Below are positions 42,296-51,399 of a stretch of 64,000 nucleotides of DNA, one piece after another. Each line of letters starts with the position of its first letter. Position 1 is the first letter of the stretch. The notes beneath the pieces were generated by a model that ran no database searches, was not told where the DNA came from, and saw nothing but the letters and a program-made list of their open reading frames with translations. Both the position numbers and the translations under genes were made by a program. Source of the stretch: Oscillospiraceae bacterium (GTDB lineage Bacteria; Bacillota; Clostridia; Oscillospirales; Oscillospiraceae); the NCBI GenBank assembly GCA_020025515.1, contig JAHHRZ010000003.1:62001-126000 (forward strand), given 5' to 3'.

Positions 42296-42308
42296 TGGAC
42301 CTCAAAAT

Positions 42309-42340
42309 AGCGGGACAGCATTGCTGCCCCGCTGTTTTTC
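42309..42340 (+). terminator. Terminator of the fumarase operon
   Basis: AGCGGG-CAGCA arms pair with TGCTG-CCCGCT, followed by GTTTTTC. Confidence 0.88.
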
Positions 42341-42481
42341 AGCCCAGAGAGCGGCGGCATGGCCGCTCAACTCTTTTACTATAACACGGAATCGTCTGTT
42401 TTTCAATCCAAAGCGTTTTCTATACAAGGAAATCTGTTTGTTGTACAAATTACAGCAGCGAATTTTATGGAAGATTCCATA

Positions 42482-42510
42482 TTGCAAAAAGCGAATGAGC
42501 GTGCTAAAGT
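42482..42510 (+). promoter_or_regulatory. Candidate promoter of a non-coding transcript
   Basis: TTGCAA at 42482-42487 and TAAAGT at 42505-42510, separated by 17 bases, with no gene downstream on this strand before the terminator at 42714-42758. Confidence 0.45.
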
Positions 42511-42515
42511 ATAGA

Positions 42516-42758
42516 TACAAAGAGGTGATGCCAATGCAGAGGTTAAACTGAAAACGCTGGCTTTGCAAGGTCAGATGGTGGAGTCTAATCAATCAGCAGA
42601 TCCCCCCTTAGCGGAAAATTTGAAGCTTCAATGAAGATAGATGGAGCAAGGCGGCGTTACTCCGTAGAAAGGAAGGTTAACCACAGATGGAACCCCAGCA
42701 TGAAAAGGAATAGCCCTTGACGATGGCAAAAACCAAAGGTCGTCAAGGGTTATTTCTT
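42516..42758 (+). ncRNA. Candidate structured non-coding RNA
   Basis: About 240 bases between a plausible promoter and a strong terminator, with no convincing gene. Several complementary stretches suggest folding: GGTTAA near 42540 with TTAACC near 42678, and GCTGG near 42556 with CCAGC near 42696. These two would cross and form a pseudoknot. Local stems such as CTTC-AAT-GAAG and GGAG...CTCC are also present. A seven-codon frame (MPMQRLN) after AGAGGTG lies near the 5' end. Known classes such as raiA-type RNAs could fit, but I cannot name a family from memory. Confidence 0.4.
42714..42758 (+). terminator. Terminator of the candidate non-coding RNA
   Basis: CCCTTGACGA pairs perfectly with TCGTCAAGGG, followed by TTATTTCTTT. 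Confidence 0.8.
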
Positions 42759-42778
42759 TATATTGGTCTTCGGACATT

Positions 42779-42817
42779 AAAATGCAGGTCAGGCCCAATT
42801 TACCTGACCTGCATTTT
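42779..42817 (-). terminator. Terminator of the gal operon
   Basis: AAAATGCAGGTCAGG pairs perfectly with CCTGACCTGCATTTT. It lies nine bases past the minus-strand stop at 42826. Confidence 0.88.
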
Positions 42818-42825
42818 GGAATGGG

Positions 42826-43101
42826 TTATCTGTCTTCGGGCTGTTTCTCTTGGGCTTGCAGCTCTTCGGTTGCGGCTTCCTTGCTCTGCTTGTACAGCCG
42901 CAGGGCCATGATACCCACAAAGACGCAGCCTCCCAGCAGAAGAAGGGAACCAATGATTACCACTGCCAGGCTGGGGGCTCCTTCACCGCCCTGGAGATAG
43001 GCGGACACCACCTGCCATAGCATGTATAGCACAACCAGAATCACAATCCCATGCAGAAACAGCATGGCAGAGGGATTCTTTACCTTTGGATTCTGATTCA
43101 T
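42826..43101 (-). CDS. Small two-helix membrane protein at the end of the gal operon
   Basis: Protein of 91 residues with two hydrophobic helices (about 13-35 and 44-68) and a polar Gln/Glu-rich tail. No family is recognised. It begins three bases after the galE stop region, with a GAATC-type weak ribosome site, so translation may depend on galE. It is the last gene before the terminator. Function unknown; its place suggests only co-expression with galactose use. Confidence 0.7.
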   Translation of the reverse strand: MNQNPKVKNPSAMLFLHGIVILVVLYMLWQVVSAYLQGGEGAPSLAVVIIGSLLLLGGCVFVGIMALRLYKQSKEAATEELQAQEKQPEDR

Positions 43102-43104
43102 GGG

Positions 43105-44112
43105 TTATTTCTGGGATACCTTCTGGGTGAAGTTCCAGGTGTCACGGCACATTTCCTCAATGGTCATGTCGGCGCTCCAGCCCAAAAGCTTTTTGGCCTT
43201 TTCGGCGTTGGCCCAGCACTTGGCCAGATCGCCGTCCCGGCGGGCTCCAATGACATAGGGGACCTTTACGCCGGTGGCATTCTGGAAGGCGTGAATGAGT
43301 TCCAGAACGCTGACACCGTTGCCGGTTCCCAGATTGATGGCCTCTGCACCGGTGTGGTTCATGGCGTAGTCAATGGCCTTCAAATGGCCCTTGGCCAGAT
43401 CCACCACATGGAGATAGTCCCGCAGGCAGGTGCCGTCGGGGGTGTCATAGTCCCCGCCGTAGACCGTGAGCTGAGGCAGGATGCCGGCGGCCACACGGGC
43501 CACATAGGGCATGAGGTTGTTGGGAATGCCGTTGGGATCGTCGCCCAAAAGGCCGGAGCTGTGGGCACCGATGGGGTTAAAGTACCGCAGCAAAATGGCG
43601 GAGAAATCGGGATGGGCGGCGGCGTAATCCCGGAGAATCTGCTCGATCATCAGTTTGGTCCAGCCATAGGGGTTGGTAGCCACCTGAGCGGGCATTTCCT
43701 CGTTGTAGGGAACGGGATTCATGGGGCCGTAAACGGTGGCGGAGGAAGAGAATACAAACTTCTTGCAGCCGAATTCCTCCATGACCTCCAGAACGGTCAG
43801 GGCAGAGTCAATATTGTTGCGGTAGTACTTGGCAGGGATCCGGCAGCTTTCGCCAACGGCCTTGTAGCCTGCAAAGTGAATGACGGCATCGATGTGATGG
43901 GCCTTAAAAATCTCACGAACCTTTTCCTTGTTGCACACATCGACTTGATAGAAGATGGGGGCGGTTCCCGTAATGGTCTTGATTCTCTGAGGGACATCGG
44001 CGGAAGAATTGGACAGATCATCGGCAATGATTACCTGATGTCCGGCCTGGATGAGCTCCACACAGGTATGGCTGCCGATATATCCGGCGCCACCGGGTAC
44101 AAATACATTCAT
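43105..44112 (-). CDS. galE: UDP-glucose 4-epimerase
   Basis: Short-chain dehydrogenase family enzyme of 335 residues that interconverts UDP-glucose and UDP-galactose in the Leloir pathway. It has the NAD motif GGAGYIGSHTCVELI, the catalytic SSSATVYG and YGWTKLMIEQ (Tyr and Lys), and GAHSSGLLGDDPNGIPNNLMPYV typical for GalE. It starts directly after the galT stop codon with AGGAGG within galT's last codons. Confidence 0.97.
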   Translation of the reverse strand: MNVFVPGGAGYIGSHTCVELIQAGHQVIIADDLSNSSADVPQRIKTITGTAPIFYQVDVCNKEKVREIFKAHHIDAVIHFAGYKAVGESCRIPAKYYRNNIDSALTVLEVMEEFGCKKFVFSSSATVYGPMNPVPYNEEMPAQVATNPYGWTKLMIEQILRDYAAAHPDFSAILLRYFNPIGAHSSGLLGDDPNGIPNNLMPYVARVAAGILPQLTVYGGDYDTPDGTCLRDYLHVVDLAKGHLKAIDYAMNHTGAEAINLGTGNGVSVLELIHAFQNATGVKVPYVIGARRDGDLAKCWANAEKAKKLLGWSADMTIEEMCRDTWNFTQKVSQK

Positions 44113-45612
44113 TTATAATACCTCCTGATTGACATATTGGATAAACCGCAGGAAAGCGGCCTGACCTTCTTCAGTACGGGCGTAGACACCTGCATCCTCC
44201 AGAACCTGGGCAAAGACAGCGCCCACTTCCTGACGGAGAATTTCTTCGGTGTTTTGGGCAGTAAAGGTATACTTGGTTTTCAGCTGGTCCACCCAGTCTG
44301 CGTGCTTGGACAGGATTTCATTGCTGCGAATCTCCTGCCCGGCCACAAGGGCATCTTTCAAAAGGGACAGCTCGGTTTTCAGGCGGGCAGGCAAAACCGC
44401 CAGGCCCATGACCTCAATCAGACCGATGTTTTCCTTTTTGATGTGGTGCAGATTGGCATGGGGATGATAGACCCCCAGAGGGTGCTCTTCCGTGGTGATG
44501 TTGTTGCGCAGCACCAGATCCAGCTCATATGTGCCCTGATCCTGCCGGGCAATGGGGGTAATGGTGTTGTGGGGGACGCCGTCGGTCTGGGCAAAGACAA
44601 AGGCGGCTTCATCGGTGTAGCCTCGCCATGCCCTTAAAATGCGGTCGGCCAGCTCCACCAGACGCTCGGTGTCTTTACTGCGCAGGCGGATGACAGACAT
44701 GGGCCACTTTACAATACCGGCCTGTACCTCCTCAAATCCCCGGAAGGACACGGAACGCTCCATAGGCGCCCTGGCCATGGCAAAGGTATAATGGCCGCCC
44801 TGAAAATGATCGTGGCTGAGGATCGAGCCGCCCACAATGGGAAGGTCAGCGTTGGAGCCTACAAAATAGTGAGGAAACTGCATGACGAAGTCCAGAAGCT
44901 TCCGGAAGGTGGCACGCTCGATCTTCATGGGGGTGTGATTTGCGTTGAACACGATGCAGTGCTCATTATAATATACATAGGGGGAATACTGCAAATACCA
45001 GTGGGTATTGTGAATGGTCACAGGGATCACCCGGTGATTCTGCCGGGCCGGATGATTCATATGGCCTGCATAGCCTTCATTTTCAGCGCACAGGGCACAT
45101 TTGGGGTAGCCGGACTGGGGCGCCAGCTTGGCGGCGGCAATGGCCTTGGGGTCCTTTTCCGGCTTGGACAGGTTGATGGTAATATCCAGAGGACCATAGT
45201 CACTGGGATAGATCCATTTGACATCCTTTGCAATGCGATCCCGGCGGATGTAGTTGGTGTTTTGGCTCAGCTGGTAATACCAGTCTGTAGCGGCCTGGGG
45301 ATTCCGGGCGTAGAGGGTCTCGAAGGTGCGGCGTACTTCATGGGGAGCCGGGGTAATGACCCCCATGAGCTTGGTGTCAAACAAATCCCGGGCGACCTGG
45401 TTGTCGTCCACCAGTCCACGGGAGACGGCATCCTGGGTCAGCGCTTCCAGAATTTCGTGGAGCGGGCAGGAAAGCGGTTCTTCGGTGGGCAGCTCCACAT
45501 CGCTGAGGCCCATGACCTCCAAAATCCGATTCAGCGCCCAGATCCGGTCCTCCTGCTCAATGAGGTGATTCTTTACGCCATATTCAACCAAAGCAAATAA
45601 ATAGCGATTCAT
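44113..45612 (-). CDS. galT: UDP-glucose--hexose-1-phosphate uridylyltransferase, Firmicutes type
   Basis: Transferase of 499 residues of the second GalT type found in Firmicutes; the E. coli type is about 350 residues. It moves UMP from UDP-glucose to galactose-1-phosphate. Typical blocks are CALCAENEGYAGHMNHPARQNHR, GGSILSHDHFQGGHYTFAMARAP with the His cluster, and HPHANLHHIKKENIGLIEVMGLA. It lies between galK and galE without a gap, so the three are one operon. Confidence 0.95.
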   Translation of the reverse strand: MNRYLFALVEYGVKNHLIEQEDRIWALNRILEVMGLSDVELPTEEPLSCPLHEILEALTQDAVSRGLVDDNQVARDLFDTKLMGVITPAPHEVRRTFETLYARNPQAATDWYYQLSQNTNYIRRDRIAKDVKWIYPSDYGPLDITINLSKPEKDPKAIAAAKLAPQSGYPKCALCAENEGYAGHMNHPARQNHRVIPVTIHNTHWYLQYSPYVYYNEHCIVFNANHTPMKIERATFRKLLDFVMQFPHYFVGSNADLPIVGGSILSHDHFQGGHYTFAMARAPMERSVSFRGFEEVQAGIVKWPMSVIRLRSKDTERLVELADRILRAWRGYTDEAAFVFAQTDGVPHNTITPIARQDQGTYELDLVLRNNITTEEHPLGVYHPHANLHHIKKENIGLIEVMGLAVLPARLKTELSLLKDALVAGQEIRSNEILSKHADWVDQLKTKYTFTAQNTEEILRQEVGAVFAQVLEDAGVYARTEEGQAAFLRFIQYVNQEVL

Positions 45613-46791
45613 TCAGCATTCCTCCAGCACAGTGCCGCCCTGGGGCCGGATGGAAAGCACATGGCAGCTGCCGGGGCCCAAAATGGAGTCGATTCCGGTG
45701 CGGAATGTGTCCAGCATATCATTGGGAACAAAGGCCTGAATGGTTCCGGCAAAGCCGCCGCCGTGGACTCTTACGGCGCCGCGGCCGCCCAGCAAATGCT
45801 CTGCAATCGTAAGGGCGAAGGCCACTTCCTGTGTGGCAGTCCGGCCCTCGGGAATCACATTTTGCAGCAGCATCCAGGAGGAATGGCCGGAGGCAGACAC
45901 CAGCTTCAGGAAGGAGTCAAAATCCCCCTGCTTCAGGGCGTTTACCTGGGCATCTACCCGTTTGTTTTCCTCATAGACATGGATGGCACGAAGAACGGCC
46001 CGGTCTCCCGCCTGAGAGCGCACTTTGGCGATGTTGGCGTAGAATACATCTTCCGGCACCTCCCGGAGCACCTTGGCACCGAACACGGCGCAGACGGTTT
46101 GAAGCTCGGCGGGGATGGCTGCATAGCAGTCTGTAAGGTCTGCATGGCTGGCGCCGGAGTCAATGATGCACAGAGTATGGTTATGGGCGGAAAAATCAAA
46201 GGCCAGAGGCTCAATTCGGGGAGCGGAAGGGGTTGCAAAGTCAATGGTGATGATGTTGCCCACAGAGGAGGCCGTCTGGTCCATCAGGCCGCAGGGCTTG
46301 CCAAAGTAGACATTTTCTGCATATTGGCCAACCATGGCGATCTCAGCGGCAGTGAGACCGCAGGCCCCCATATGATTGATAATGACGCCGATGAGCACCT
46401 CAAAGGCGGCAGAGGAGGAAAGACCGCTGCCGGGAAGCACATCGGAGGTCACATAGGCATCAAACCCGCTGACAGGGTGGCCCAGCGCCGCAAAGCGTGC
46501 GGCAACCCCTGCAATGAGGGAAGCGGTGGTGCCGAATTGCGCAGCGGCGGGCTGGCCCACAGGCAGCGCAATTTCACAAAGGGGATAACCTTCCGAGAGC
46601 ACACGGATGCAGGAAGCGCCATTGGGGGCAACGGCGGCCTTGGTATCCAGATTGACAGCGGCGGCCAGAACACGGCCGTGCTGATGGTCTGTATGATTGC
46701 CGCTGAGCTCCGTGCGGCCCGGGGCGGAGAAGATCCACTTTGGTTCGGTTCCAAATTGGGTTAGAAAATTCTGCTTCAGGGTTTCGTACAT
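45613..46791 (-). CDS. galK: Galactokinase
   Basis: GHMP kinase of 392 residues that makes galactose-1-phosphate. Motifs are the galactokinase signature GRTELSGNHTDHQHG (a variant of GRtNlIGEHtDy), the ATP loop LPGSGLSSSAAFEV, and the C-terminal RVHGGGFAGTIQAFVP. It is the first gene of the minus-strand gal operon. The promoter at 46862-46890 lies about 70-100 bases before the start. Confidence 0.96.
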   Translation of the reverse strand: MYETLKQNFLTQFGTEPKWIFSAPGRTELSGNHTDHQHGRVLAAAVNLDTKAAVAPNGASCIRVLSEGYPLCEIALPVGQPAAAQFGTTASLIAGVAARFAALGHPVSGFDAYVTSDVLPGSGLSSSAAFEVLIGVIINHMGACGLTAAEIAMVGQYAENVYFGKPCGLMDQTASSVGNIITIDFATPSAPRIEPLAFDFSAHNHTLCIIDSGASHADLTDCYAAIPAELQTVCAVFGAKVLREVPEDVFYANIAKVRSQAGDRAVLRAIHVYEENKRVDAQVNALKQGDFDSFLKLVSASGHSSWMLLQNVIPEGRTATQEVAFALTIAEHLLGGRGAVRVHGGGFAGTIQAFVPNDMLDTFRTGIDSILGPGSCHVLSIRPQGGTVLEEC

Positions 46792-46861
46792 CGGATATCA
46801 CACCTTTACTATCTTTACTATAACAAATAAGCGTTTTGGGTACATGCCCCACATTGGCTTC

Positions 46862-46890
46862 ATTATAACATTGCCGTCTGGGGAATACAA
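46862..46890 (-). promoter_or_regulatory. Promoter of the galKTE operon
   Basis: On the minus strand TTGTAT and TATAAT are separated by 17 bases. Confidence 0.75.
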
Positions 46891-46951
46891 TGTGATTTCT
46901 TTTGATTTTTTGTGTCACTTTTATTCACAAGCTGGTGAGAAGGCACAATTC

Positions 46952-46980
46952 TTGACATTCGCCGGCCCCGTTGCTATGAT
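46952..46980 (+). promoter_or_regulatory. Promoter of the two-component/binding protein operon
   Basis: TTGACA at 46952-46957 and TATGAT at 46975-46980, 17 bases apart. It is divergent from the gal promoter; the two lie about 60 bases apart. Confidence 0.8.
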
Positions 46981-47005
46981 GAAAAAAAGAAGGAGGTGCA
47001 TCTGC

Positions 47006-48580
47006 TTGGAAGAGAAGCCTGTATTTACCGTGGTAGTTGCCGATGATGAAACAGAACTTCTGGAGGCAGTTTGTCAAATGATCCCCTGGGAGGAAATTGG
47101 GTTTAAGCTGGTGGGCAGTGCCGGAAATGGTCTGGATGCTTTACAGCTGGTGGAGCAAAAGCAGCCGGATTTGCTGCTGACAGATATTCATATGCCTTTT
47201 ATTTCCGGCGTCAGTCTGGCGAAGCAGGTGCGGGAGCTTCACCCGCTGACGCAGATTGCCTTTCTCAGTGGATATGACGATTTTGAGTATGCTCAGAAGG
47301 CCATTGAGTATAATGTGATTCGGTATCTGCTAAAGCCCATTGGCATGAAGGAACTGAAAGAGGCATTGATTCAGATGCACGGGCAGATTCGGGAGCACTA
47401 TGAGTGGATTCTGCCTCAGGAGAAGCACCCTCAGAGCAGAAGAGAGCTGGTGCTGTCGCTGCTTTTGGACGGATTTCCCAGAAATCGGGAGGATGAAACG
47501 GCCCTGAAAAACGCGCTCATTGCAGAGGGAATCCTACAGGCGGGACAGAGCACCCTGTGCGCAGAGGTTCTGGCAGTGCAGATGCGTTCCGAGGAGAAAA
47601 ACAGAACGGATATCGAGTTGGCCCACACGGTGGATATGGTATTTCATAAATACTTCCCCAGCTTCAGCGTTTATTCTTCCGGGCGCATCCTGACGCTGAT
47701 TTTGGGAGAGGATCGTTTGCAGGGAGTGGACATTGCCCTGGAGGAGCTGATTCAATCTGTCAATAGAGTGCTGGGTCTTCAGTGCTCCATCGGTGTGAGC
47801 CGAACGGCCTCCAAGCTCAGCCGGATCAGCAGTGCCTGCCGGGAAGCGGTGGATGCCCTGCGGTTTGTGGGAGAAACGGGAATTCATTATTATTCCACCC
47901 TGATGAACAGCGATGAAAGTCAACCGTTGGATTTGGCAGGGCTTCCCGCCCAGCTGGAAAACCTGCTGAGAACGGGAAGCCGCAGCAAACTGGAACAATT
48001 CCTGAATGGCGTTGTGAGCCGATGCCGGAAGGAGGGGCAGCACGATCATGTCATTTTGCAGTGCCTGGCCACAGCCATGCGGGTTTTGCAGTGTTCTGTG
48101 TCCTCTGCGCAGGTAGAGGCCATTTGCAGCCGCTGCAATCTGGGAAATCTGGACACGATTTACGGCGGCCCGGATTTTGCGGATAATGTTATTTCTCTGT
48201 GCCTGGTGACCCGGGAGCATTTGGAGCAGCAGCATCTGGAGGGAGTGAGCCTGCAGTGCAGTCAGGCCATGGAGGCAATCAACAGAAATTATATGGATGA
48301 AGACCTCTCTCTGTCTTCAGTCAGTGAACAGCTCCATGTGAGCCCAAACTACCTCAGTGCCAATATGAAAAAGTATGCAGGCGACACCTTCATCAACCTG
48401 CTGATTAAGCGGCGCATGGAGGCAGCCTATGAGCTTCTTACCACCCGAAATATTAAAATCTATGAGGTGGCCCGGATGTGCGGGTATTCTGACCAGCACT
48501 ATTTCAGCTATTGTTTTAAAAAATACTACGGTGTGTCCCCGGCAAAGATCCGCCGCAATGAGGGGGAATGTGATTCATGA
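47006..48580 (+). CDS. AraC-type response regulator, YesN-like
   Basis: Regulator of 524 residues. The receiver domain has ADDE near the start, the phospho-Asp in DLLLTDIHMPFISG and Lys in RYLLKPIGMKE. A long middle part links to a C-terminal AraC pair of helix-turn-helices (LSLSSVSEQLHVSPNYLSANMKKYAG and IYEVARMCGYSDQHYFSYCFKKYYGVSPAKIR). TTG 47006 follows AGGAGG by 9 bases and is the likely start; an upstream extension would run into galK on the other strand. The stop overlaps the kinase ATG. It should activate the mgl and perhaps gal genes in response to sugar. Confidence 0.9.
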   Translation: MEEKPVFTVVVADDETELLEAVCQMIPWEEIGFKLVGSAGNGLDALQLVEQKQPDLLLTDIHMPFISGVSLAKQVRELHPLTQIAFLSGYDDFEYAQKAIEYNVIRYLLKPIGMKELKEALIQMHGQIREHYEWILPQEKHPQSRRELVLSLLLDGFPRNREDETALKNALIAEGILQAGQSTLCAEVLAVQMRSEEKNRTDIELAHTVDMVFHKYFPSFSVYSSGRILTLILGEDRLQGVDIALEELIQSVNRVLGLQCSIGVSRTASKLSRISSACREAVDALRFVGETGIHYYSTLMNSDESQPLDLAGLPAQLENLLRTGSRSKLEQFLNGVVSRCRKEGQHDHVILQCLATAMRVLQCSVSSAQVEAICSRCNLGNLDTIYGGPDFADNVISLCLVTREHLEQQHLEGVSLQCSQAMEAINRNYMDEDLSLSSVSEQLHVSPNYLSANMKKYAGDTFINLLIKRRMEAAYELLTTRNIKIYEVARMCGYSDQHYFSYCFKKYYGVSPAKIRRNEGECDS

Positions 48581-50271
48581 AACGCCGCGGCATCAGCATG
48601 ACCTCCATTTTGATTCTGGTTCTCATTGGTATGGTCCTTGTGATCATGTCTGCATCCATTATGCTCTTTCTCAGCACCTATCGGGAATTTTTGATTGAGA
48701 ATGCACGGACCGTGGGAAGACAGATCACCTCTCAGGTGTGCGATACAGTATCCAATTACGTGGACGAGATCGAAAGCTCCATGGATATGCTGAAAGAGGA
48801 GCTGGATGCAGAAGATTCGGACGCATTTTTTGACAGCTTTTTGAAAATCCGCCCGGATGTGGTGGCGGTCACCACCTACGATGACCAGGGCACCCTTCTG
48901 GACTGCCGAACCTTGGATCATAAGGTTCGGCAGGAGGTTTATCAGAATCTGTCGTGGGATCCTTCCAATCTCCTTTCCCAAAAACGGCAGATCTCAACCC
49001 CTCATGTGGTCACTCTGTTTGAAGGAGAATATCCATGGGTGGTCACGATGACAGCCCCCCTGGAAGGGAAGAACCGATGGATCGGGCTGGATATCAGCTT
49101 CAGCAGTATTTCCGAGTACATCAGCGGGGTGGGAATCGGTCAGCATGGCTACTGCTTTCTGATGGATGAAACAGGGAATATGATCTATCACCCACAGCAG
49201 CAGCTGATCTATTCCAGCCTGAAAACGGAAGATACGGAGTTTATTGCCCGGCAAATGGACGGCAGCATTGTAAAGGAAAATGTAATTTACACGGTACAGA
49301 GTCTGGATAACTGCCGGTGGCGGGTGGTAGGCGTGAGTTTTGTAGATGAGCTGATCGATGACAGTATTCGGGATATTTCCGAAATTATGGGGGTGACAGC
49401 GGTACTCATTGCGCTGTTTGCCATTCTGATCGGCTTTTTCATTTCCCGGGCGCTTTCCAGACCTGTTCGGGAGCTGTCCGGTGCCATGCGCCAGTTTGAG
49501 GCGGACGCAGATCATTTTGTGTATCAGCCTGTGGGGGGAGCCAGAGAAATCGTGGCCCTGTCAGATTCCTTCCATCATATGGTGGGAAGGATCCAAAGAC
49601 TGATGGAACAGGTGAGAAGCGAAGAAATCAACCTGCGAAAAACAGAATTGAAGGCCCTGCAGGCCCAGATCAATCCCCATTTCCTCTATAATACTCTGGA
49701 TTCCATTTCCTGGATGTGTGAACGGGGGAAAAACGGGGATGCGGTGAAGATGGTGAACGCGTTGGCCCGTCTTTTCCGTATCAGCATCAGCCGGGGGCAT
49801 GAACTGATCCCCATTCGCAGTGAGCTGATGCATGCAGAGAGTTATCTGGAAATTCAGGCGTACCGATATAAAAACCAGTTTTCCTACCGATTTGATGTGG
49901 AGGAAAGCTGTATGGACTACCTGTGCAATAAAATTACGTTGCAGCCCATTATTGAAAATGCAATCTATCATGGCATCAACGGTCTGGTGGATGAGGGAGA
50001 AATCGTCATCAGCCTGAAAGAGGAGGGAGAGGACCTGTTGTTTTTAGTGGAAGACAACGGAGCCGGAATGGAGCCGGAGATGGTGCAGGCCATCTTGTCC
50101 AAGGAGCGCAGCGACCATACGGGCATTGGCATTAAGAATGTCAACGACCGTCTGAAAATTTACTTTGGAACTCCATATGGCATTACCATTGACAGTGCTC
50201 CCGACGAAGGAACCAGAGTTTACATCCGAATGCCAAAGGTCCGGGAGGCAGCGCAGTATGAAAAAATTTAA
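48577..50271 (+). CDS. Sensor histidine kinase, YesM-like
   Basis: Membrane kinase of 564 residues. Helices near residues 8-32 and 268-290 flank an external Cache-type domain (DVVAVTTYDDQGTLLDCRTL..., GQHGYCFLMDETGNMIYHP). A HAMP segment (SRALSRPVRELSGAM), the His_kinase family block LKALQAQINPHFLYNTLDSISW with the phospho-His, and an ATPase (LQPIIENAIYHGI, DNGAGM, TGIGIKNVNDRLKIYFG) follow. It partners the regulator at 47006. The sugar signal may come through the lipoprotein encoded next. Confidence 0.92.
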   Translation: MKRRGISMTSILILVLIGMVLVIMSASIMLFLSTYREFLIENARTVGRQITSQVCDTVSNYVDEIESSMDMLKEELDAEDSDAFFDSFLKIRPDVVAVTTYDDQGTLLDCRTLDHKVRQEVYQNLSWDPSNLLSQKRQISTPHVVTLFEGEYPWVVTMTAPLEGKNRWIGLDISFSSISEYISGVGIGQHGYCFLMDETGNMIYHPQQQLIYSSLKTEDTEFIARQMDGSIVKENVIYTVQSLDNCRWRVVGVSFVDELIDDSIRDISEIMGVTAVLIALFAILIGFFISRALSRPVRELSGAMRQFEADADHFVYQPVGGAREIVALSDSFHHMVGRIQRLMEQVRSEEINLRKTELKALQAQINPHFLYNTLDSISWMCERGKNGDAVKMVNALARLFRISISRGHELIPIRSELMHAESYLEIQAYRYKNQFSYRFDVEESCMDYLCNKITLQPIIENAIYHGINGLVDEGEIVISLKEEGEDLLFLVEDNGAGMEPEMVQAILSKERSDHTGIGIKNVNDRLKIYFGTPYGITIDSAPDEGTRVYIRMPKVREAAQYEKI

Positions 50272-51220
50272 AAGGGTTCTGGGATTGCTGCTGTGCGGTC
50301 TTTTGTGCCTGAATGGCTGTGCCGACGGCGGCAGCAAGGAGCGGCCGTCTGTGTGGCTCATTGCAAAATCCACACAGACGGAGTTCTGGAAGGCCTCTTT
50401 TGCAGGGGCAAACGCCGCAAAGGCGGAGTATAACCTGGACCTCACCATTCGCGGGCCTGAGACGGAAGAGGATTTTATGGCACAGAACCACTATATAGAG
50501 GAAGCGGTGCAGCAGGGGGCAGATGCCATCGTCTTTTCCGCCATCAGTTACGCAGGAAATGCAAAGGCAGTTGACTATGCAGCCTCCAAAGGGGTCAAGG
50601 TTGTGGTCATTGACAGCGACGTGGACGCTCAGGCGGTGTCTGTCCGAGTTGGAACGGACAACATAGAGGCCGGACGCATGGCAGCGCAAGCGGTTCTCGA
50701 TCTGGAAGCGCCGAAACTTCGGATCGGCATTATCAATTACTCTGTGGTGAGCCGCAACGGAGAGGAGCGGGAAACGGGACTCCGGGAGGTGCTGGAGAAA
50801 GATCCAAGAGTGGAGCAGATTGTCACAGTCAATGTGCTGACCTCTCCGGAAGCAGCCCGGGCCCAGACTGAAATTTTGCTGCAAAAGCATCCGGATTTGA
50901 ATGTCCTGCTGGCACTCAATGAGCCACTGGCAGTGGGAGCGGCTCAGGCTGTGGATGCCCGAAATTTGGAAAATCAGGTGCATCTCATCGGATTCGATGC
51001 CCACGTGCAGTGTGTTGATTACCTCCAGACCGGAGAGGTTTCGGCTTTGGTGGTTCAGAATCCCTATGCCATGGGCTATCTGGGAGTAGAGGCTGCCTAT
51101 AAGGTTTTGCAGGGAAAGACATATTCCCCAGATGCCCTCATCAATACCTCCACGACCATTGTGACAAAGAATAATATGTTTACCACGGAGAGTCAAAAAG
51201 TCCTGTTTTCCTTTGGATGA
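50258..51220 (+). CDS. Sugar-binding lipoprotein, probable sensor partner of the YesM-like kinase
   Basis: Lipoprotein of 320 residues of the ribose/galactose-binding (Peripla_BP_4) family; lipobox LNGC (Cys 19). Domain features are LIAKSTQTEFWKASFAGANAAKAEYNLDLTI, GADAIVFSAISYAGNAKAVDYAASKGVKVVVIDSDV and NVLLALNEPLAVGAAQAV. It overlaps the kinase gene by 14 bases, whereas the transport binding protein is a separate gene at 51400. This three-gene order is used in Clostridia for sugar sensing, where the binding protein presents the ligand to the kinase. ATG 50258 follows GGGAGG. Confidence 0.87.
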   Translation: MKKFKRVLGLLLCGLLCLNGCADGGSKERPSVWLIAKSTQTEFWKASFAGANAAKAEYNLDLTIRGPETEEDFMAQNHYIEEAVQQGADAIVFSAISYAGNAKAVDYAASKGVKVVVIDSDVDAQAVSVRVGTDNIEAGRMAAQAVLDLEAPKLRIGIINYSVVSRNGEERETGLREVLEKDPRVEQIVTVNVLTSPEAARAQTEILLQKHPDLNVLLALNEPLAVGAAQAVDARNLENQVHLIGFDAHVQCVDYLQTGEVSALVVQNPYAMGYLGVEAAYKVLQGKTYSPDALINTSTTIVTKNNMFTTESQKVLFSFG

Positions 51221-51350
51221 TTGTGCAATGTGTATAATTTCTTGCGGGTATTTTTTATATGCATAGTGGAAAAGAGTAAAAAATTTAACCAATTTCAAAA
51301 GATAATCAATGGAGATTTTCCTGATTCCTGATAGAATTGTAATCACTGAG

Positions 51351-51371
51351 GGGTGCCGAGGGTGCACCCCC
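51351..51371 (+). promoter_or_regulatory. Hairpin in the mglB leader
   Basis: GGGGTGC pairs with GCACCCC, 29 bases before the mglB start. A TAGAAT-like -10 without a good -35 lies just before it at about 51331, which fits an activator-dependent promoter. Confidence 0.4.
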
Positions 51372-51399
51372 GCAAGATTATAAAATGGAGGAACTCAAA

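Noticed and set aside
46697..47005. N-terminal extension of the AraC-type regulator by about 100 residues
   Set aside because: It would overlap galK and run through both divergent promoters; TTG 47006 has an ideal ribosome site.
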